Part shown: positions 49,462-59,646 of the stretch, one piece after another | How positions within the stretch are numbered: position 1 is the first letter of the stretch | Layout of the letters: each line of letters opens with the position of its first letter | DNA from: Arsenophonus sp045399315 | Lineage (GTDB): Bacteria; Pseudomonadota; Gammaproteobacteria; Enterobacterales; Enterobacteriaceae | Assembly: GCA_045399315.1 (NCBI GenBank) | Contig: DAYVGO010000012.1 | Span: forward strand, 1 to 64,000 | Length of the DNA stretch: 64,000 nucleotides | Direction: 5' to 3' | Program-made: the position numbers and the translations under genes | The notes under the pieces: model-generated | What the model was told of the DNA's origin: nothing | Database searches by the model: none | Seen by the model: the letters and a program-made list of their open reading frames with translations, nothing else

Positions 49462-49573
49462 CTTTATGCAACTGGACCCTATACACTGCCAGTAGGTTTA
49501 ACCCCTGACTCAGCACTCTTCCAAACGAAAAATAATCAAACAAAACGCCTGAAATAGATCATATGCTAAGAGG

Positions 49574-49650
<77 letters not shown>

Positions 49651-49709
49651 TTCGGAAATTCCGCAAATTTTACGCTGATAATATGCGAAACGCAAGTTAT
49701 CTTTTAAAA

Positions 49710-49799
49710 TGGTGCCGAGGACGGGACTTGAACCCGTACGCCCGCTTTATAGGCACTACCACCTCAAGGTAGCGTGTATACCAATTTCACCACCTCGGC
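49710..49799 (-). tRNA. leuU: tRNA-Leu (anticodon GAG)
   Basis: Class II tRNA with encoded CCA, acceptor stem GCCGAGG/CCTCGGC and anticodon loop CTTGAGG between CTAC/GTAG stems, giving anticodon GAG (reads CUC/CUU). It lies between secG and metY as leuU does in E. coli. Confidence 0.95.
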
Positions 49800-49854
49800 A
49801 CACCAGTAAGACAATTTGTTGCTAAACTGCCTCACTACGCAAACTGTTGTTTAA

Positions 49855-50190
49855 TTAATGAGGTATATCATTTGTTGGGGCTACAGGTGTTGTGGGCACA
49901 GCTGGTTTCTCAACTTTCACAGGTTCACCAATGTTTTCCCATTTGCTTCCAGTCATACTTTTATTGGAGGTCAAATTCCCTAAAATTAAGCTGATAACAA
50001 AGAATAATGTTGCAAAGATAGCGGTCATCCGCGTCATAAAATTACCTGATCCTGATGAACCAAATAATGTTGTAGAAGCACCTGCACCGAATGAAGCTCC
50101 CATATCAGCACCTTTCCCTTGTTGCAGCATGATCATACCAATCAACACAATTGAGACTAATAAAAAGATAACTAAAAGGATTATGTACAT
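49855..50190 (-). CDS. secG: Protein translocase subunit SecG
   Basis: The small SecYEG subunit with two membrane helices. 111 residues: ILLVIFLLVSIVLIGMIMLQ, the conserved GKGADMGASFGAGASTTLFG loop, then TRMTAIFATLFFVISLILG. The C-terminal tail is Pro/Val/Thr-rich. Upstream of leuU, downstream of glmM. Confidence 0.95.
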   Translation of the reverse strand: MYIILLVIFLLVSIVLIGMIMLQQGKGADMGASFGAGASTTLFGSSGSGNFMTRMTAIFATLFFVISLILGNLTSNKSMTGSKWENIGEPVKVEKPAVPTTPVAPTNDIPH

Positions 50191-50439
50191 AGCTAACTAC
50201 CTATTTAACAATAAGTTAGGAGAAAACCTATCTACTGCAACTTGCTCCTTAAACCATTACCTTAAGAAGCGGTTTTGAATACTAACTAAACCTTAGCTGA
50301 CAAGCAAGATTATTTTTATCTCATTGCAATATTTGCAGAAAAAACAACAAAAGTCGTTACTCTGAAATCAGGTTGATAAAAATGCCACCAAACTTGTACA
50401 ACTATATGATTTATATTAAAAATGATAACATATTACGAT

Positions 50440-51777
50440 CTACTTTACTTGTTTGACCACATCAGCAATGCGATTAGCCATGGCAGTAACCTGTTGTTCA
50501 TTCTTACCTTCTACCATAATTCGTATTAAAGGTTCGGTACCTGATTTACGTAATAAAACCCGTCCTCGGCCTACTAATTCATTTTCCACTTGGTTTACCA
50601 CATTTAAAACATCTTCTGTAGATAATGGATCATGGCTACCGGAAAAACGCACATTTACCAATACTTGAGGCATCAATTTCATCTCACAGCACAGATCATA
50701 AAGGCTCATATCATTACGGATCATTGCACTTAAAACTTGTAACCCTGCAATAATACCATCACCTGTTGTCGTTTTATCTAATAAGATAATGTGTCCTGAA
50801 TTTTCAGCACCAAAACGCCATCCTTGTTCTTGTAATTTTTCAAGAACATAACGATCGCCTACTTTTGCCCGGATAAAAGGTATACCCAATTCTTGCAGTG
50901 CTAATTCTAACCCCATATTACTCATTAAAGTACCAACAACACCACCGTGCAGTTGACCTTGTCGTAGCGCATCACGAGCAATAATATAAAGAATTTGATC
51001 GCCATCGATTCTATTGCCCTGATGATCAACCATTATTACCCGATCACCATCACCATCAAACGCAAGACCAATATCAGCTTTTTCTGCTACAACTCGTTTT
51101 TGCAACATCGCAACGTCGGTCGCCCCGCAGCCGTGATTAATATTCAGTCCATTTGGTTCACACCCAATTGTGATGACTTCCGCACCAAGCTCAATTAAAA
51201 CATTCGGTGCAATATGATATGTTGCACCATTAGCACAATCTAAAACTATTTTTAAGCCACTTAAACTTTGGTCGCTGGGAAAAGTCCTTTTGCAATATTC
51301 TATATAACGCTCAGCAGCATCAACAATACGACTAGCTCGCCCTAACTCCGCAGACTCTACACAAGTAAGGGGTTTTTCCATCTCTGCCTCTATTGCTTCT
51401 TCTACGTCATCAGGTAACTTAGTCCCATCAATCGAAAAGAATTTAATACCATTATCATAATAAGGATTATGAGAAGCAGAAATGACAATACCAGCCTCCG
51501 CACGGTATGTGCGTGTTAAATAAGCAATCGCTGGCGTAGGCATAGGACCGGTAAATGCAGCAGATAAGCCAGCTGCAGCAAGACCCGATTCTAAAGATGA
51601 TTCCAACATATATCCTGAAATGCGTGTATCTTTCCCTATGATTATTTTACGGGAACCATGCCGCGCTAAAACCTTACCCGCCGCCCAACCCAATTTCAAA
51701 ACAAAATCAGGGGTAATTGGGTTTTCTCCTACTTTGCCACGAATACCATCGGTGCCAAAATATTTGCGCTTACTCAT
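50440..51777 (-). CDS. glmM: Phosphoglucosamine mutase
   Basis: Converts glucosamine-6-P to glucosamine-1-P for UDP-GlcNAc. I use ATG 51777 (MSKRKYFGTDGIRGKVG), matching E. coli; an upstream in-frame ATG at 51816 would add 13 residues from inside folP. Phosphoserine loop ISASHNPYYDNGIKFFS, metal loop AFDGDGDRVIMVD and phosphate-binding RKSGTEPLIRIMVEG are present. 445 residues. The start overlaps the folP stop by 8 bases. Confidence 0.97.
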   Translation of the reverse strand: MSKRKYFGTDGIRGKVGENPITPDFVLKLGWAAGKVLARHGSRKIIIGKDTRISGYMLESSLESGLAAAGLSAAFTGPMPTPAIAYLTRTYRAEAGIVISASHNPYYDNGIKFFSIDGTKLPDDVEEAIEAEMEKPLTCVESAELGRASRIVDAAERYIEYCKRTFPSDQSLSGLKIVLDCANGATYHIAPNVLIELGAEVITIGCEPNGLNINHGCGATDVAMLQKRVVAEKADIGLAFDGDGDRVIMVDHQGNRIDGDQILYIIARDALRQGQLHGGVVGTLMSNMGLELALQELGIPFIRAKVGDRYVLEKLQEQGWRFGAENSGHIILLDKTTTGDGIIAGLQVLSAMIRNDMSLYDLCCEMKLMPQVLVNVRFSGSHDPLSTEDVLNVVNQVENELVGRGRVLLRKSGTEPLIRIMVEGKNEQQVTAMANRIADVVKQVK

Positions 51778-52618
51778 AATCATCTGTTTCCTTTGCTGAA
51801 AGGGTTGCTTGAACAATATTCATAGCTTGTACAGTTTCTTTCACATCATGAGCACGAATAATCTGTGCTCCCTGCATAGCTGCGATAACTGCGCATGCGA
51901 TACTGCCAGTAAGCCGTTCCTCTAGTGGTATATCTAATAACTCACCAATCATAGTTTTACGAGACATACCAACTAGTAGCGGCACGCCTAGGGTATGAAA
52001 TTCATTTAATTTCGCTAATAATTGATAATTATGCGCCAAGTTTTTACCAAAACCGAAACCTGGATCAATAATCAAGCGATTTTTTGCAATGCCAACCGCT
52101 TCACAGTGGTTAATTTCATCTGATAAATACTGTTTTACTTCTGCAACCACATTTTTATAATCTGGCGTTTGTTGCATTGTCTTAGGTTGACCTAACATAT
52201 GCATAATACAAATCGGTAGCCCCGTTTCAGCAGCAGCTTCCAATGCCCCCGTTTCATGTAACGACCTAACATCGTTAATAATATGAGCACCCGCTCTGGC
52301 TGCTTCCGTCATGACAACAGCTTTAGACGTATCAACAGAAACCCAAACATCAAAACGGTCAGTCACTGCTTCAATTATCGGGATAACCCGGTCAAGTTCC
52401 TGCTGTAGACTTACTTCACTAGCACCCGGGCGTGTTGATTCACCGCCGATATCGATAATTGCCGCACCATGGTCAACCATACTCGCTACATGCTTGAGCG
52501 CATAGTCATAACGATTGTATATACCACCATCAGAAAAAGAGTCTGGAGTAACATTTAATATTCCCATAACGATAGGACGATTGAGATCAAGATCTATTTT
52601 TCGGGCAGTAATTTTCAT
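51770..52618 (-). CDS. folP: Dihydropteroate synthase
   Basis: Condenses pABA with the pterin pyrophosphate; target of sulfonamides. Start ATG 52618 (MKITARKIDLDLNRP) with SD AAGGTG; the earlier in-frame ATG at 52633 adds five residues. Signatures GILNVTPDSFSDGG and IDIGGESTRPGASEV are present, as are DPGFGFGKN and GMSRKTMIGELL. 282 residues. Lies between ftsH and glmM as in E. coli. Confidence 0.97.
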   Translation of the reverse strand: MKITARKIDLDLNRPIVMGILNVTPDSFSDGGIYNRYDYALKHVASMVDHGAAIIDIGGESTRPGASEVSLQQELDRVIPIIEAVTDRFDVWVSVDTSKAVVMTEAARAGAHIINDVRSLHETGALEAAAETGLPICIMHMLGQPKTMQQTPDYKNVVAEVKQYLSDEINHCEAVGIAKNRLIIDPGFGFGKNLAHNYQLLAKLNEFHTLGVPLLVGMSRKTMIGELLDIPLEERLTGSIACAVIAAMQGAQIIRAHDVKETVQAMNIVQATLSAKETDDYE

Positions 52619-52640
52619 AATCACCTTACTCAACTAAACA

Positions 52641-52664
52641 AAACCCCAGGTTATCCTGGGGTTT
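52641..52664 (-). terminator. Intrinsic terminator between ftsH and folP
   Basis: 10-bp stem AAACCCCAGG/CCTGGGGTTT with loop TTAT; on the minus strand followed by TTTTGTTTAG. It lies about 20 bases ahead of the folP start, so folP-glmM expression needs read-through or a nearby promoter. Confidence 0.8.
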
Positions 52665-52805
52665 CAATCACTTATTTATTTCACATAGAGAGTCGATGAT
52701 CATTAACGATTCTCTGTGTTACTACCATTATCATTTCCACGCACGCCATCTTCATTCTGAGTAGCAGAAATATTATTTTCTGACGTCTCCTTGTGATGAA
52801 GATGT

Positions 52806-54650
52806 TCAAGTAGGGTTACTAATATCATTATCATCCCAGCCAGATGGAGCTCTAACTGGTCGACGATTCATTAAATCATCTATTTGAGGGGCGTCAATGG
52901 TTTCATATTTCATTAATGCGTCCTTCATAGCATGAAGAATATCCATATGGTCATGCAAAATCTGACGAGCACGTTTATAGTTACGATCAATAATGGCTTT
53001 GATCTCTTCGTCAATAACACGTGCAGTTTCGTCAGACATATGATTAGCTTTAGTAACCGAACGACCAAGGAACACTTCACGTTCTTCTTCGACATAGAGT
53101 AATGGCCCTAATTTCTCAGAAAAACCCCATTGTGTCACCATATTACGAGCAAGAGTAGTTGCTACTTTAATATCGTTTGATGCCCCAATAGATACCTTTT
53201 CTGAACCGTAAATAATTTCTTCCGCTAACCTGCCACCATAAAGTGTTGAAATTTGGCTTTCTAGCTTTTGACGACTCGCACTAATCTGATCACCCTCTGG
53301 CAAGAAGAATGTAGCACCTAATGCACGACCACGAGGGATAATCGTCACTTTATGAACAGGATCATGCTCTGGAACAATACGTCCAATAATCGCATGACCC
53401 GCCTCATGATAAGCAGTAGATTCTTTCTGTTCTTCTGTCATGACCATAGAGCGACGCTCAGCACCCATCATGATCTTGTCTTTAGCCTTTTCAAATTCCA
53501 CCATAGTGACAACACGCTTATTTCCGCGTGCCGCAAAAAGGGCGGCTTCATTAACTAAGTTAGCTAAATCAGCACCAGAAAAACCTGGTGTGCCTCGTGC
53601 CAAAACTGAAGCATCAGCACTCGAATCTAACGGTACACGGCGCATATGAACTTTCAAAATTTGCTCACGACCACGTACATCAGGTAGACCAACCACCACT
53701 TGCCGATCAAAACGTCCAGGACGCAATAATGCTGGATCTAAGACATCTGGCCGGTTGGTTGCTGCAATAACAATAATACCTTCATTACCTTCAAATCCAT
53801 CCATCTCTACCAACATTTGGTTAAGAGTTTGTTCACGTTCATCATGTCCTCCTCCCAAACCTGCACCACGTTGGCGACCAACAGCATCTATTTCGTCGAT
53901 AAAGATGATACAAGGAGCAGTTTTCTTTGCCTGTTCAAACATATCACGAACACGAGAAGCGCCAACCCCCACGAACATTTCTACAAAGTCTGAACCAGAG
54001 ATAGTAAAAAAAGGAACTTTTGCTTCACCAGCAATCGCTTTAGCTAATAAAGTCTTACCCGTTCCCGGTGGACCTATCATCAAAATTCCTTTAGGAATTT
54101 TACCACCTAATTTTTGAAAACGGCCCGGTTCGCGCAAATATTCAACTAGCTCACCAACTTCTTCTTTCGCTTCATCACAACCAGCAACATCAGCAAAAGT
54201 TGTTTTAATTTGATCTTCTGTCAGCATGCGAGCCTTACTCTTACCAAAGGACATAGCACCTTTGCCACCTCCCCCCTGCATCTGACGCATGAAAAAGATC
54301 CAAACCCCAATCAGCAATAACATTGGGAACCAGGAAATAAAAATAGTTGCTAAGAAACTTTGCTCTTGAGGTGGTTCACCAATAACGGTGACATGTCTTT
54401 CAAGTAAGGTATCCAACAATCTTGGATCCTCTCTAACTGGAATATAAGTCGTATAACGACTGTTATCCGTTTTCTTAACATTTATTTCACGATCAGAAAT
54501 CCGCACTTCACGTATCTGATCTTGAGTTAACTCATTTATAAAGGTAGAATAATCCACCCTGCGACTATTCGAATCGCTAGGACCAAAACTCTGGAATAGA
54601 GACATCAGGACTACCGCAATGACTACCCAGAGAATCAGGTTTTTCGCCAT
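52806..54650 (-). CDS. ftsH: Membrane AAA protease FtsH, with shortened C-terminal tail
   Basis: Degrades membrane and regulatory proteins (LpxC, sigma-32, SecY). ATG 54650 (MAKNLILWVVIAVVL) is chosen over 54659. Two membrane helices flank the periplasmic domain. Walker A GPPGTGKT (about residue 192), Walker B IIFIDEIDAVG, SRH arginines (NRPDVLDPALLRPGRFDRQ) and zinc motif HEAGH (about 414) are intact. The product stops after GWDDNDISNPT (614 aa, E. coli 644). In another frame, downstream sequence continues as a Glu/Asn/Ser-rich tail (ETSENNISATQNEDG) to a TAA near 52,705, so a one-base shift has removed the disordered tail only. Confidence 0.96.
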   Translation of the reverse strand: MAKNLILWVVIAVVLMSLFQSFGPSDSNSRRVDYSTFINELTQDQIREVRISDREINVKKTDNSRYTTYIPVREDPRLLDTLLERHVTVIGEPPQEQSFLATIFISWFPMLLLIGVWIFFMRQMQGGGGKGAMSFGKSKARMLTEDQIKTTFADVAGCDEAKEEVGELVEYLREPGRFQKLGGKIPKGILMIGPPGTGKTLLAKAIAGEAKVPFFTISGSDFVEMFVGVGASRVRDMFEQAKKTAPCIIFIDEIDAVGRQRGAGLGGGHDEREQTLNQMLVEMDGFEGNEGIIVIAATNRPDVLDPALLRPGRFDRQVVVGLPDVRGREQILKVHMRRVPLDSSADASVLARGTPGFSGADLANLVNEAALFAARGNKRVVTMVEFEKAKDKIMMGAERRSMVMTEEQKESTAYHEAGHAIIGRIVPEHDPVHKVTIIPRGRALGATFFLPEGDQISASRQKLESQISTLYGGRLAEEIIYGSEKVSIGASNDIKVATTLARNMVTQWGFSEKLGPLLYVEEEREVFLGRSVTKANHMSDETARVIDEEIKAIIDRNYKRARQILHDHMDILHAMKDALMKYETIDAPQIDDLMNRRPVRAPSGWDDNDISNPT

Positions 54651-54709
54651 GTCACTCAAGGGATGAACCTCTTCATTACAACTATGTTAAATAAATAGCG
54701 TACAGGGTA

Positions 54710-55339
54710 CTATATTTTACGTCCTGTCGCTACAATGTACACTTCACGTGAACGTGCTCGTGAAGCATCTGGTTTACGAATTTTAACTTTCAAAAACAGA
54801 GAGCGAATTTCCTTCAGATATTCATCAAAACCTTCTCCCTGAAATACCTTAACAATAAAACTTCCCCCCGAAGCCAGCACGTCACGACACATATCTAACG
54901 CTAGCTCAACCAGATATATGGATCGAGGAATATCGACCGCAGGTGTCCCACTCATATTGGGAGCCATATCTGACATAACAACCTGGACTTTTTTATCACC
55001 AACATGTTCAAGCAATGCCTTTAATATCTGCTCATCTCGAAAATCTCCTTGCAAGAAATTAACACCAACGATGGGATTCATTAGTAATAAATCACATGCA
55101 ATAACTCGACCCGTCTGGCCAACTTTATTAGCCGCATATTGAGACCAACCACCGGGCGCTGCCCCTAAATCAACAACGGTCATACCGGGTTTAAATATTT
55201 TATCACTCTGCTGGATCTCATCCAATTTAAACCATGCACGTGAGCGAAACCCTTTTTTTTGTGCTTGAAGAACATATTTATCACTAAAATGTTCCTGCAA
55301 CCAACGACTAGAGTTTGCCGAATGCTTTTTATTAGCCAT
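54710..55339 (-). CDS. rlmE: 23S rRNA 2'-O-ribose U2552 methyltransferase RlmE
   Basis: Methylates U2552 in the A-loop at a late step of 50S assembly. Start ATG 55339 (MANKKHSANSSRWLQEHFSD) fits E. coli length (209 aa). SAM motif VVDLGAAPGGWSQYA, catalytic Asp in VMSDMAPNMSGT and Lys in FIVKVFQGEGFDEYL. Divergent from yhbY, upstream of ftsH as in E. coli. Confidence 0.96.
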   Translation of the reverse strand: MANKKHSANSSRWLQEHFSDKYVLQAQKKGFRSRAWFKLDEIQQSDKIFKPGMTVVDLGAAPGGWSQYAANKVGQTGRVIACDLLLMNPIVGVNFLQGDFRDEQILKALLEHVGDKKVQVVMSDMAPNMSGTPAVDIPRSIYLVELALDMCRDVLASGGSFIVKVFQGEGFDEYLKEIRSLFLKVKIRKPDASRARSREVYIVATGRKI

Positions 55340-55473
55340 TGTTTTTCCAACTATACTCATAAAATAACATCTATCTTTGCCATTTTCGATATACCAAAAT
55401 CATAGAATTTATGGTGATAACTAAAAGATGGCGGTAGAATGTACCGTTTTCAATCCCACTTAAGCAAAAAACA

Positions 55474-55809
55474 ATGACTCTTCATAAAAAGCAAATAGAA
55501 TATCTAAAAAGTCTTGCTCATTATCTAAACCCTGTTGTAATGATAGGTAACAATGGCTTAACTGAATGTGTTTTAGCTAAAATCGAACAATCCTTATCAC
55601 ACCATGAGTTTATAAAAATCAAAATTGCTAGAGAAGATCGTGAGACCAAAAACTTGATAGCTAGTACCATTGTGCGAGAAACCCATGCTATCAACGTACA
55701 AATTATTGGTAAGATCTTGATATTCTATCGCCCTTCTGAAACACACAAGATCATTTTACCAAATAAGTCTTCTACATTTATACAAAAATGCCATCTCATC
55801 ACAGGGTAA
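55474..55809 (+). CDS. yhbY: CRM-domain ribosome assembly protein YhbY
   Basis: A small CRM RNA-binding protein associated with pre-50S particles. 111 residues: MTLHKKQIEYLKSLAHYLNP, VVMIGNNGLTECVLAKIEQS with the GxxG loop (GNNG), and FIKIKIAREDRETK. It is about 14 residues longer at the C-terminus than the E. coli protein (97 aa). Divergent from rlmE. Confidence 0.94.
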   Translation: MTLHKKQIEYLKSLAHYLNPVVMIGNNGLTECVLAKIEQSLSHHEFIKIKIAREDRETKNLIASTIVRETHAINVQIIGKILIFYRPSETHKIILPNKSSTFIQKCHLITG

Positions 55810-55810
55810 A

Positions 55811-55830
55811 AAAGGCCATATCGGCCTCTT
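55811..55830. terminator. Bidirectional terminator between yhbY and greA
   Basis: AAAGGCC...GGCCTCTT stem-loop (core AGGCC/GGCCT) with A-rich and T-rich flanks (TAAAAAAGG before, CTCTTTTAC after), immediately after the yhbY stop and between convergent genes. Confidence 0.7.
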
Positions 55831-55884
55831 TTACTTTAAATTAACTCAAGGATATAATGCGTTAATAGAAAATGAAAATCGAAA

Positions 55885-56361
55885 TCAAATATATTCCACT
55901 TTCAAGATTTCATACTCAACTTCACCGCCTGGTGTAGAAATGACAACCACATCATCCATTGTCTTACCAATCAAACCTCGAGCTATCGGTGAATTAACAG
56001 AAATGAGATTTTCTTTGATATCAGCTTCATCATTACCGACTATACGGTAAGTCTGCTCTTCATTTGTCGTTACGTTAAATACAGTGACTGTAGCACCAAA
56101 TATTATACGACCAGTATTTTTCATTTTCGTTACATCAATAACTTGTGCATGAGACAATTTAGCCTCGATTTCTTGGATACGTCCCTCGCAAAATCCTTGC
56201 TGCTCACGCGCTGCATGATATTCTGCATTTTCTTTCAAATCACCATGCTCACGTGCTTCTGCAATAGCAGCAATAATTTCAGGACGGCGGATATTCTTTA
56301 AAAATTCTAACTCTCCACGCAACTTTTCTGCGCCACGTACCGTCATTGGAATCTGTTTCAT
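55885..56361 (-). CDS. greA: Transcript cleavage factor GreA
   Basis: Stimulates RNA polymerase cleavage of backtracked transcripts. 158 residues, full length. N-terminal coiled coil with the acidic tip EHGDLKENAEYHAAREQQGF, and C-terminal FKBP-like domain (SPIARGLIGKTMDDVVVI). Next to the dacB pseudogene, divergent as in E. coli. Confidence 0.97.
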   Translation of the reverse strand: MKQIPMTVRGAEKLRGELEFLKNIRRPEIIAAIAEAREHGDLKENAEYHAAREQQGFCEGRIQEIEAKLSHAQVIDVTKMKNTGRIIFGATVTVFNVTTNEEQTYRIVGNDEADIKENLISVNSPIARGLIGKTMDDVVVISTPGGEVEYEILKVEYI

Positions 56362-56626
56362 TAATCAATGCCTCTGATTCTTTCCTAAATAAAAATTAAA
56401 TATCTTCCTGATTTTTTTTGTTATTAAAGCAAATTAGCACTTCTGACAAAGCAATATTCTAGGCAAAAAAAAAGGGGGACAAATCTTGTTAACTATTAGT
56501 TTGCAGCTATATTATTCTATCATTTAATTAAACATTCTAACGCACACTTAATGCTAGGTCATCGTTTACTTTTTTCTGCATTACACTTTAATATGTCTAT
56601 TATGTCTACTTTTATATACAGCACTT

Positions 56627-58016
56627 ATGTCTTTTTTTAAAAAAACTGGAAGATCATTTTGGTTATTTAACCTACTGTTCATATTCAATCAGGCGTTATC
56701 AGCGCCAATTGAAACCTATATTAATTATCTGCCAACAGGCACAAATCTCGCTTTTATTGCGCAAAAAGTGGGAAATGATAGCCCTTTAATCGATTACCAT
56801 AGCCAACAAATGGCATTGCCTGCAAGTACTCAAAAAATTGTTACCACCCTAGCCGCATTACTTCAATTAGGCAGCGATTATCAATTTGTCACCAATTTCG
56901 AAACTAAAAGCAAAATTATCGGTCATCATTTAAAAGGTGATTTGATTGTACGTTTCAGTGGCGATTAAACTTTAACACGTCAGCAAATTCGTAACATGAT
57001 CGCTGAATTAAAGCAACTTGATATTCAACAAGTTGAAGGCGACTTAGTCATTGATATATCAGCCTTCACCGGCCAAGATAAGGCACCTGAGTGGATATGG
57101 AATGATATGACACAATGTTTTAGTCACCGCCAAGCGCTGCGATTATTGATAAAAATTGCTTCTCAGCTACTTTACATAGTGGTCAGAAACCGGGCGACAT
57201 TGCTTATGTCCATACTGCACCTTTTTACCCTAGACGTTATACCAGGCGAACTGAACCGTTATATACTAACCGGTTGTTTAACTCAACGTTGCTGAACCGC
57301 TACCATTAGCCTTTGCCATTCAAAATGGTGCAAGCTACTACGCGGGACCAATTATAAAAACTAGCCTATAATAGAAGCCAAGATCACTATTATCGGGCAA
57401 ATTAAACACCACCACTTACCTACCATAACAGCAAATATCCTGGCGACAACAAAATCTAAACCGCTACAACATTTGCTAACAATAATGTTAAAAAAATCGG
57501 ATAATATGATAGCTGATGCAATATTTAGAACCATTGGCCGTGAACATTATGGTATCCCAGGTACCTGATCTGCTGGATCTGACGCTATCCGCTAGATCTT
57601 AAAACAAAAAGCCAATATTAATTTAGCCAATAATTTTATGGTAGATGGTTCAGGGCTGTTTCGTCACAATTTAATTACACCAACAACTATGATGTCTATT
57701 TTGCAATATATTGCTAAACATGATAGTCAACTAAACTTCATCGCTATGTTACCACTAGCTGGCCATGATGGAACTCTACGCTGTCGTGGTGGCTTGAACA
57801 ATGCGGGTCGTTAATGGTAAGGTCTCAGCTAAAACCGGTGCTTTACAGGGCGTATATAACCTGGTCGGTTTCCTTACCACACAAAGTGGTCAAGGTATGG
57901 CTTTCGTACAGTTTATTTCAGCTTATGCTTTACCACCGGAACAATATAATAGCCGCCGTATCCCTCTTGTCAGTTTTGAAGGCCATCTCTATAAAGATCT
58001 TTATCGTAATTACTAA
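56627..58016 (+). pseudogene. dacB: Penicillin-binding protein 4 (DacB), multiply broken
   Basis: PBP4 is a periplasmic DD-carboxypeptidase/endopeptidase. The signal peptide and SxxK are intact (LPASTQKIVTTLAALLQLGS). A TAA at 56966-56968 follows RFSGD (relatives continue GDPTL). Later segments QIRNMIAELKQLDIQQVEGD, the FRTIGREHYGIPG region, MVDGSGLFRHNLITP (SxN-type motif) and KVSAKTGALQGVYNLVGFLT (KTG) occur in alternating frames, ending at 58014-58016. Non-functional. Confidence 0.93.
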
Positions 58017-58073
58017 ATATACAATAAGGTATCGATTAGATACCCTGTAAAAATAACCTGCATAAATTAACGT

Positions 58074-59237
58074 TTATAAATGAAGTCGATCCCCTCTTCT
58101 ATCATCTTGACCCCAATCATCGTCAGACGGATCCTTTTTATTATCAGACAATTGTTGTTTGTGATAGTCATCCCACATAAACTCTGTTTTATCGGTATCT
58201 GCTCCAGTACCCTCTATTGTTATATTTTGAGGATGAGCTTGCATAAACTTTATAATATCCCAACAAAGCACTTTAACGCCTAACTGATTTACCGCAGAAA
58301 TCAAATAATAGTTATCTTGCCATCCTAATGTTTCAATAATGGCTTTTGCCCGATCATTTGCTTCTTCTGAGCTCAAAAGATCCACTTTATTAAAAACTAG
58401 CCATCGCGGTTTTTGCGCTAATTTTTCACTATATTTTTCAAGTTCCACATCAATTATTTTCGCATTTTCAACCGGATCAGAACCATCAATAGGACAGATA
58501 TCAATAAGATGGAGAAGTATCGTACAGCGCTCTAAATGCTTTAAGAAACGAATACCAAGCCCCACACCTTCTGCAGCACCCTCAATTAAACCAGGAATAT
58601 CTGCAATAACAAAACCTTGCTCACTATCCATGCGTACCACTCCTAAACTCGGTACCAAAGTAGTAAATGGATAACCAGCAACTTTCGGTTTTGCTGCAGA
58701 AACTGAACGAATGAAAGTTGACTTACCGGCATTTGGCATGCCTAGCATTCCAACATCAGCAAGTAACATCAATTCAAGTAGTAATTCTCTTGCTTCACCT
58801 TGCGTCCCCATCGTTTTCTGACGTGGAGCACGGTTGACTGATGATTTAAATCGAGTATTACCTAAACCATGAAATCCGCCCTTAGCAACCATTATACGTT
58901 GACCGTGACGAGTCATATCACCAATTATTTCTCTAGTTGAAAAATCACGTATGCGAGTACCCACTGGGACTTTAATTGTATTATCTTGACCACGTTTCCC
59001 AGTACAGTCACGACTTTGACCATTTTGGCCCCGCTCGGCTCGAAAGATAGTCTCAAACCGGTAATCGATCAGAGTATTAAGATTTTCATCAGCCAGTAGA
59101 TAAACATCACCACCATCACCACCATCACCACCATCAGGCCCGCCCTTAGGTATATATTTTTCACGACGGAAACTAACGCAACCATTGCCACCATCGCCAG
59201 CTACAACTAATATTTTGGCTTCATCAACAAATTTCAT
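58074..59237 (-). CDS. obgE: GTPase ObgE/CgtA
   Basis: An essential ribosome-associated GTPase linked to 50S assembly and stringent control. 387 residues: the Gly-rich Obg fold (ERGQNGQSRDCTGKRGQDNT), G1 GMPNAGKSTFIRSV, G3 IADIPGLIEGAAEGVGLG, G4 NKVDLL, and an acidic C-terminal tail (DPSDDDWGQDDRRGD). Downstream of rpmA in the rplU-rpmA-obgE group. Confidence 0.97.
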   Translation of the reverse strand: MKFVDEAKILVVAGDGGNGCVSFRREKYIPKGGPDGGDGGDGGDVYLLADENLNTLIDYRFETIFRAERGQNGQSRDCTGKRGQDNTIKVPVGTRIRDFSTREIIGDMTRHGQRIMVAKGGFHGLGNTRFKSSVNRAPRQKTMGTQGEARELLLELMLLADVGMLGMPNAGKSTFIRSVSAAKPKVAGYPFTTLVPSLGVVRMDSEQGFVIADIPGLIEGAAEGVGLGIRFLKHLERCTILLHLIDICPIDGSDPVENAKIIDVELEKYSEKLAQKPRWLVFNKVDLLSSEEANDRAKAIIETLGWQDNYYLISAVNQLGVKVLCWDIIKFMQAHPQNITIEGTGADTDKTEFMWDDYHKQQLSDNKKDPSDDDWGQDDRRGDRLHL

Positions 59238-59314
59238 TATCTTTTCTCCACATACTAGACATTATACGCTAGATGGTAGTTTTACCTAGAGATGGTATCA
59301 CATAAGATAATATA

Positions 59315-59340
59315 AAAGCCCTGCAAAATTGCAGGGCTTT
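59315..59340 (-). terminator. Terminator between rpmA and obgE
   Basis: AAAGCCCTGC/GCAGGGCTTT stem with an A/T loop, A and T runs on both sides, 30 bases after the rpmA stop. Upstream of obgE by about 80 bases. Confidence 0.85.
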
Positions 59341-59369
59341 TTTAAACTCTATTTAAAGATCAAAAAAAC

Positions 59370-59627
59370 TTATTCAGCTTCGATACTGACATACTTACGG
59401 TTTTTTGGTCCTTTAACTTCAAATTTAACTTTTCCGTCAGCCAATGCAAATAGGGTATGATCACGACCACAACCGACATTATTACCAGCATGGAATTTAG
59501 TACCGCGCTGACGAACAATGATGCTACCTGCTAACACAGATTCACCACCAAAACGTTTTACACCTAAGCGTTTTGCTTCGGAATCGCGACCGTTACGCGT
59601 TGAGCCGCCAGCCTTTTTATGTGCCAT
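59370..59627 (-). CDS. rpmA: 50S ribosomal protein L27
   Basis: L27 reaches the peptidyl transferase centre with its N-terminus. 85 residues starting MAHKKAGGSTRNGRDSEAKR, nearly invariant. GSIIVRQRGTKFHAGNNVGC is conserved. Directly downstream of rplU. Confidence 0.97.
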   Translation of the reverse strand: MAHKKAGGSTRNGRDSEAKRLGVKRFGGESVLAGSIIVRQRGTKFHAGNNVGCGRDHTLFALADGKVKFEVKGPKNRKYVSIEAE

Positions 59628-59646
59628 TAATCTGCTCTCCTAATTC

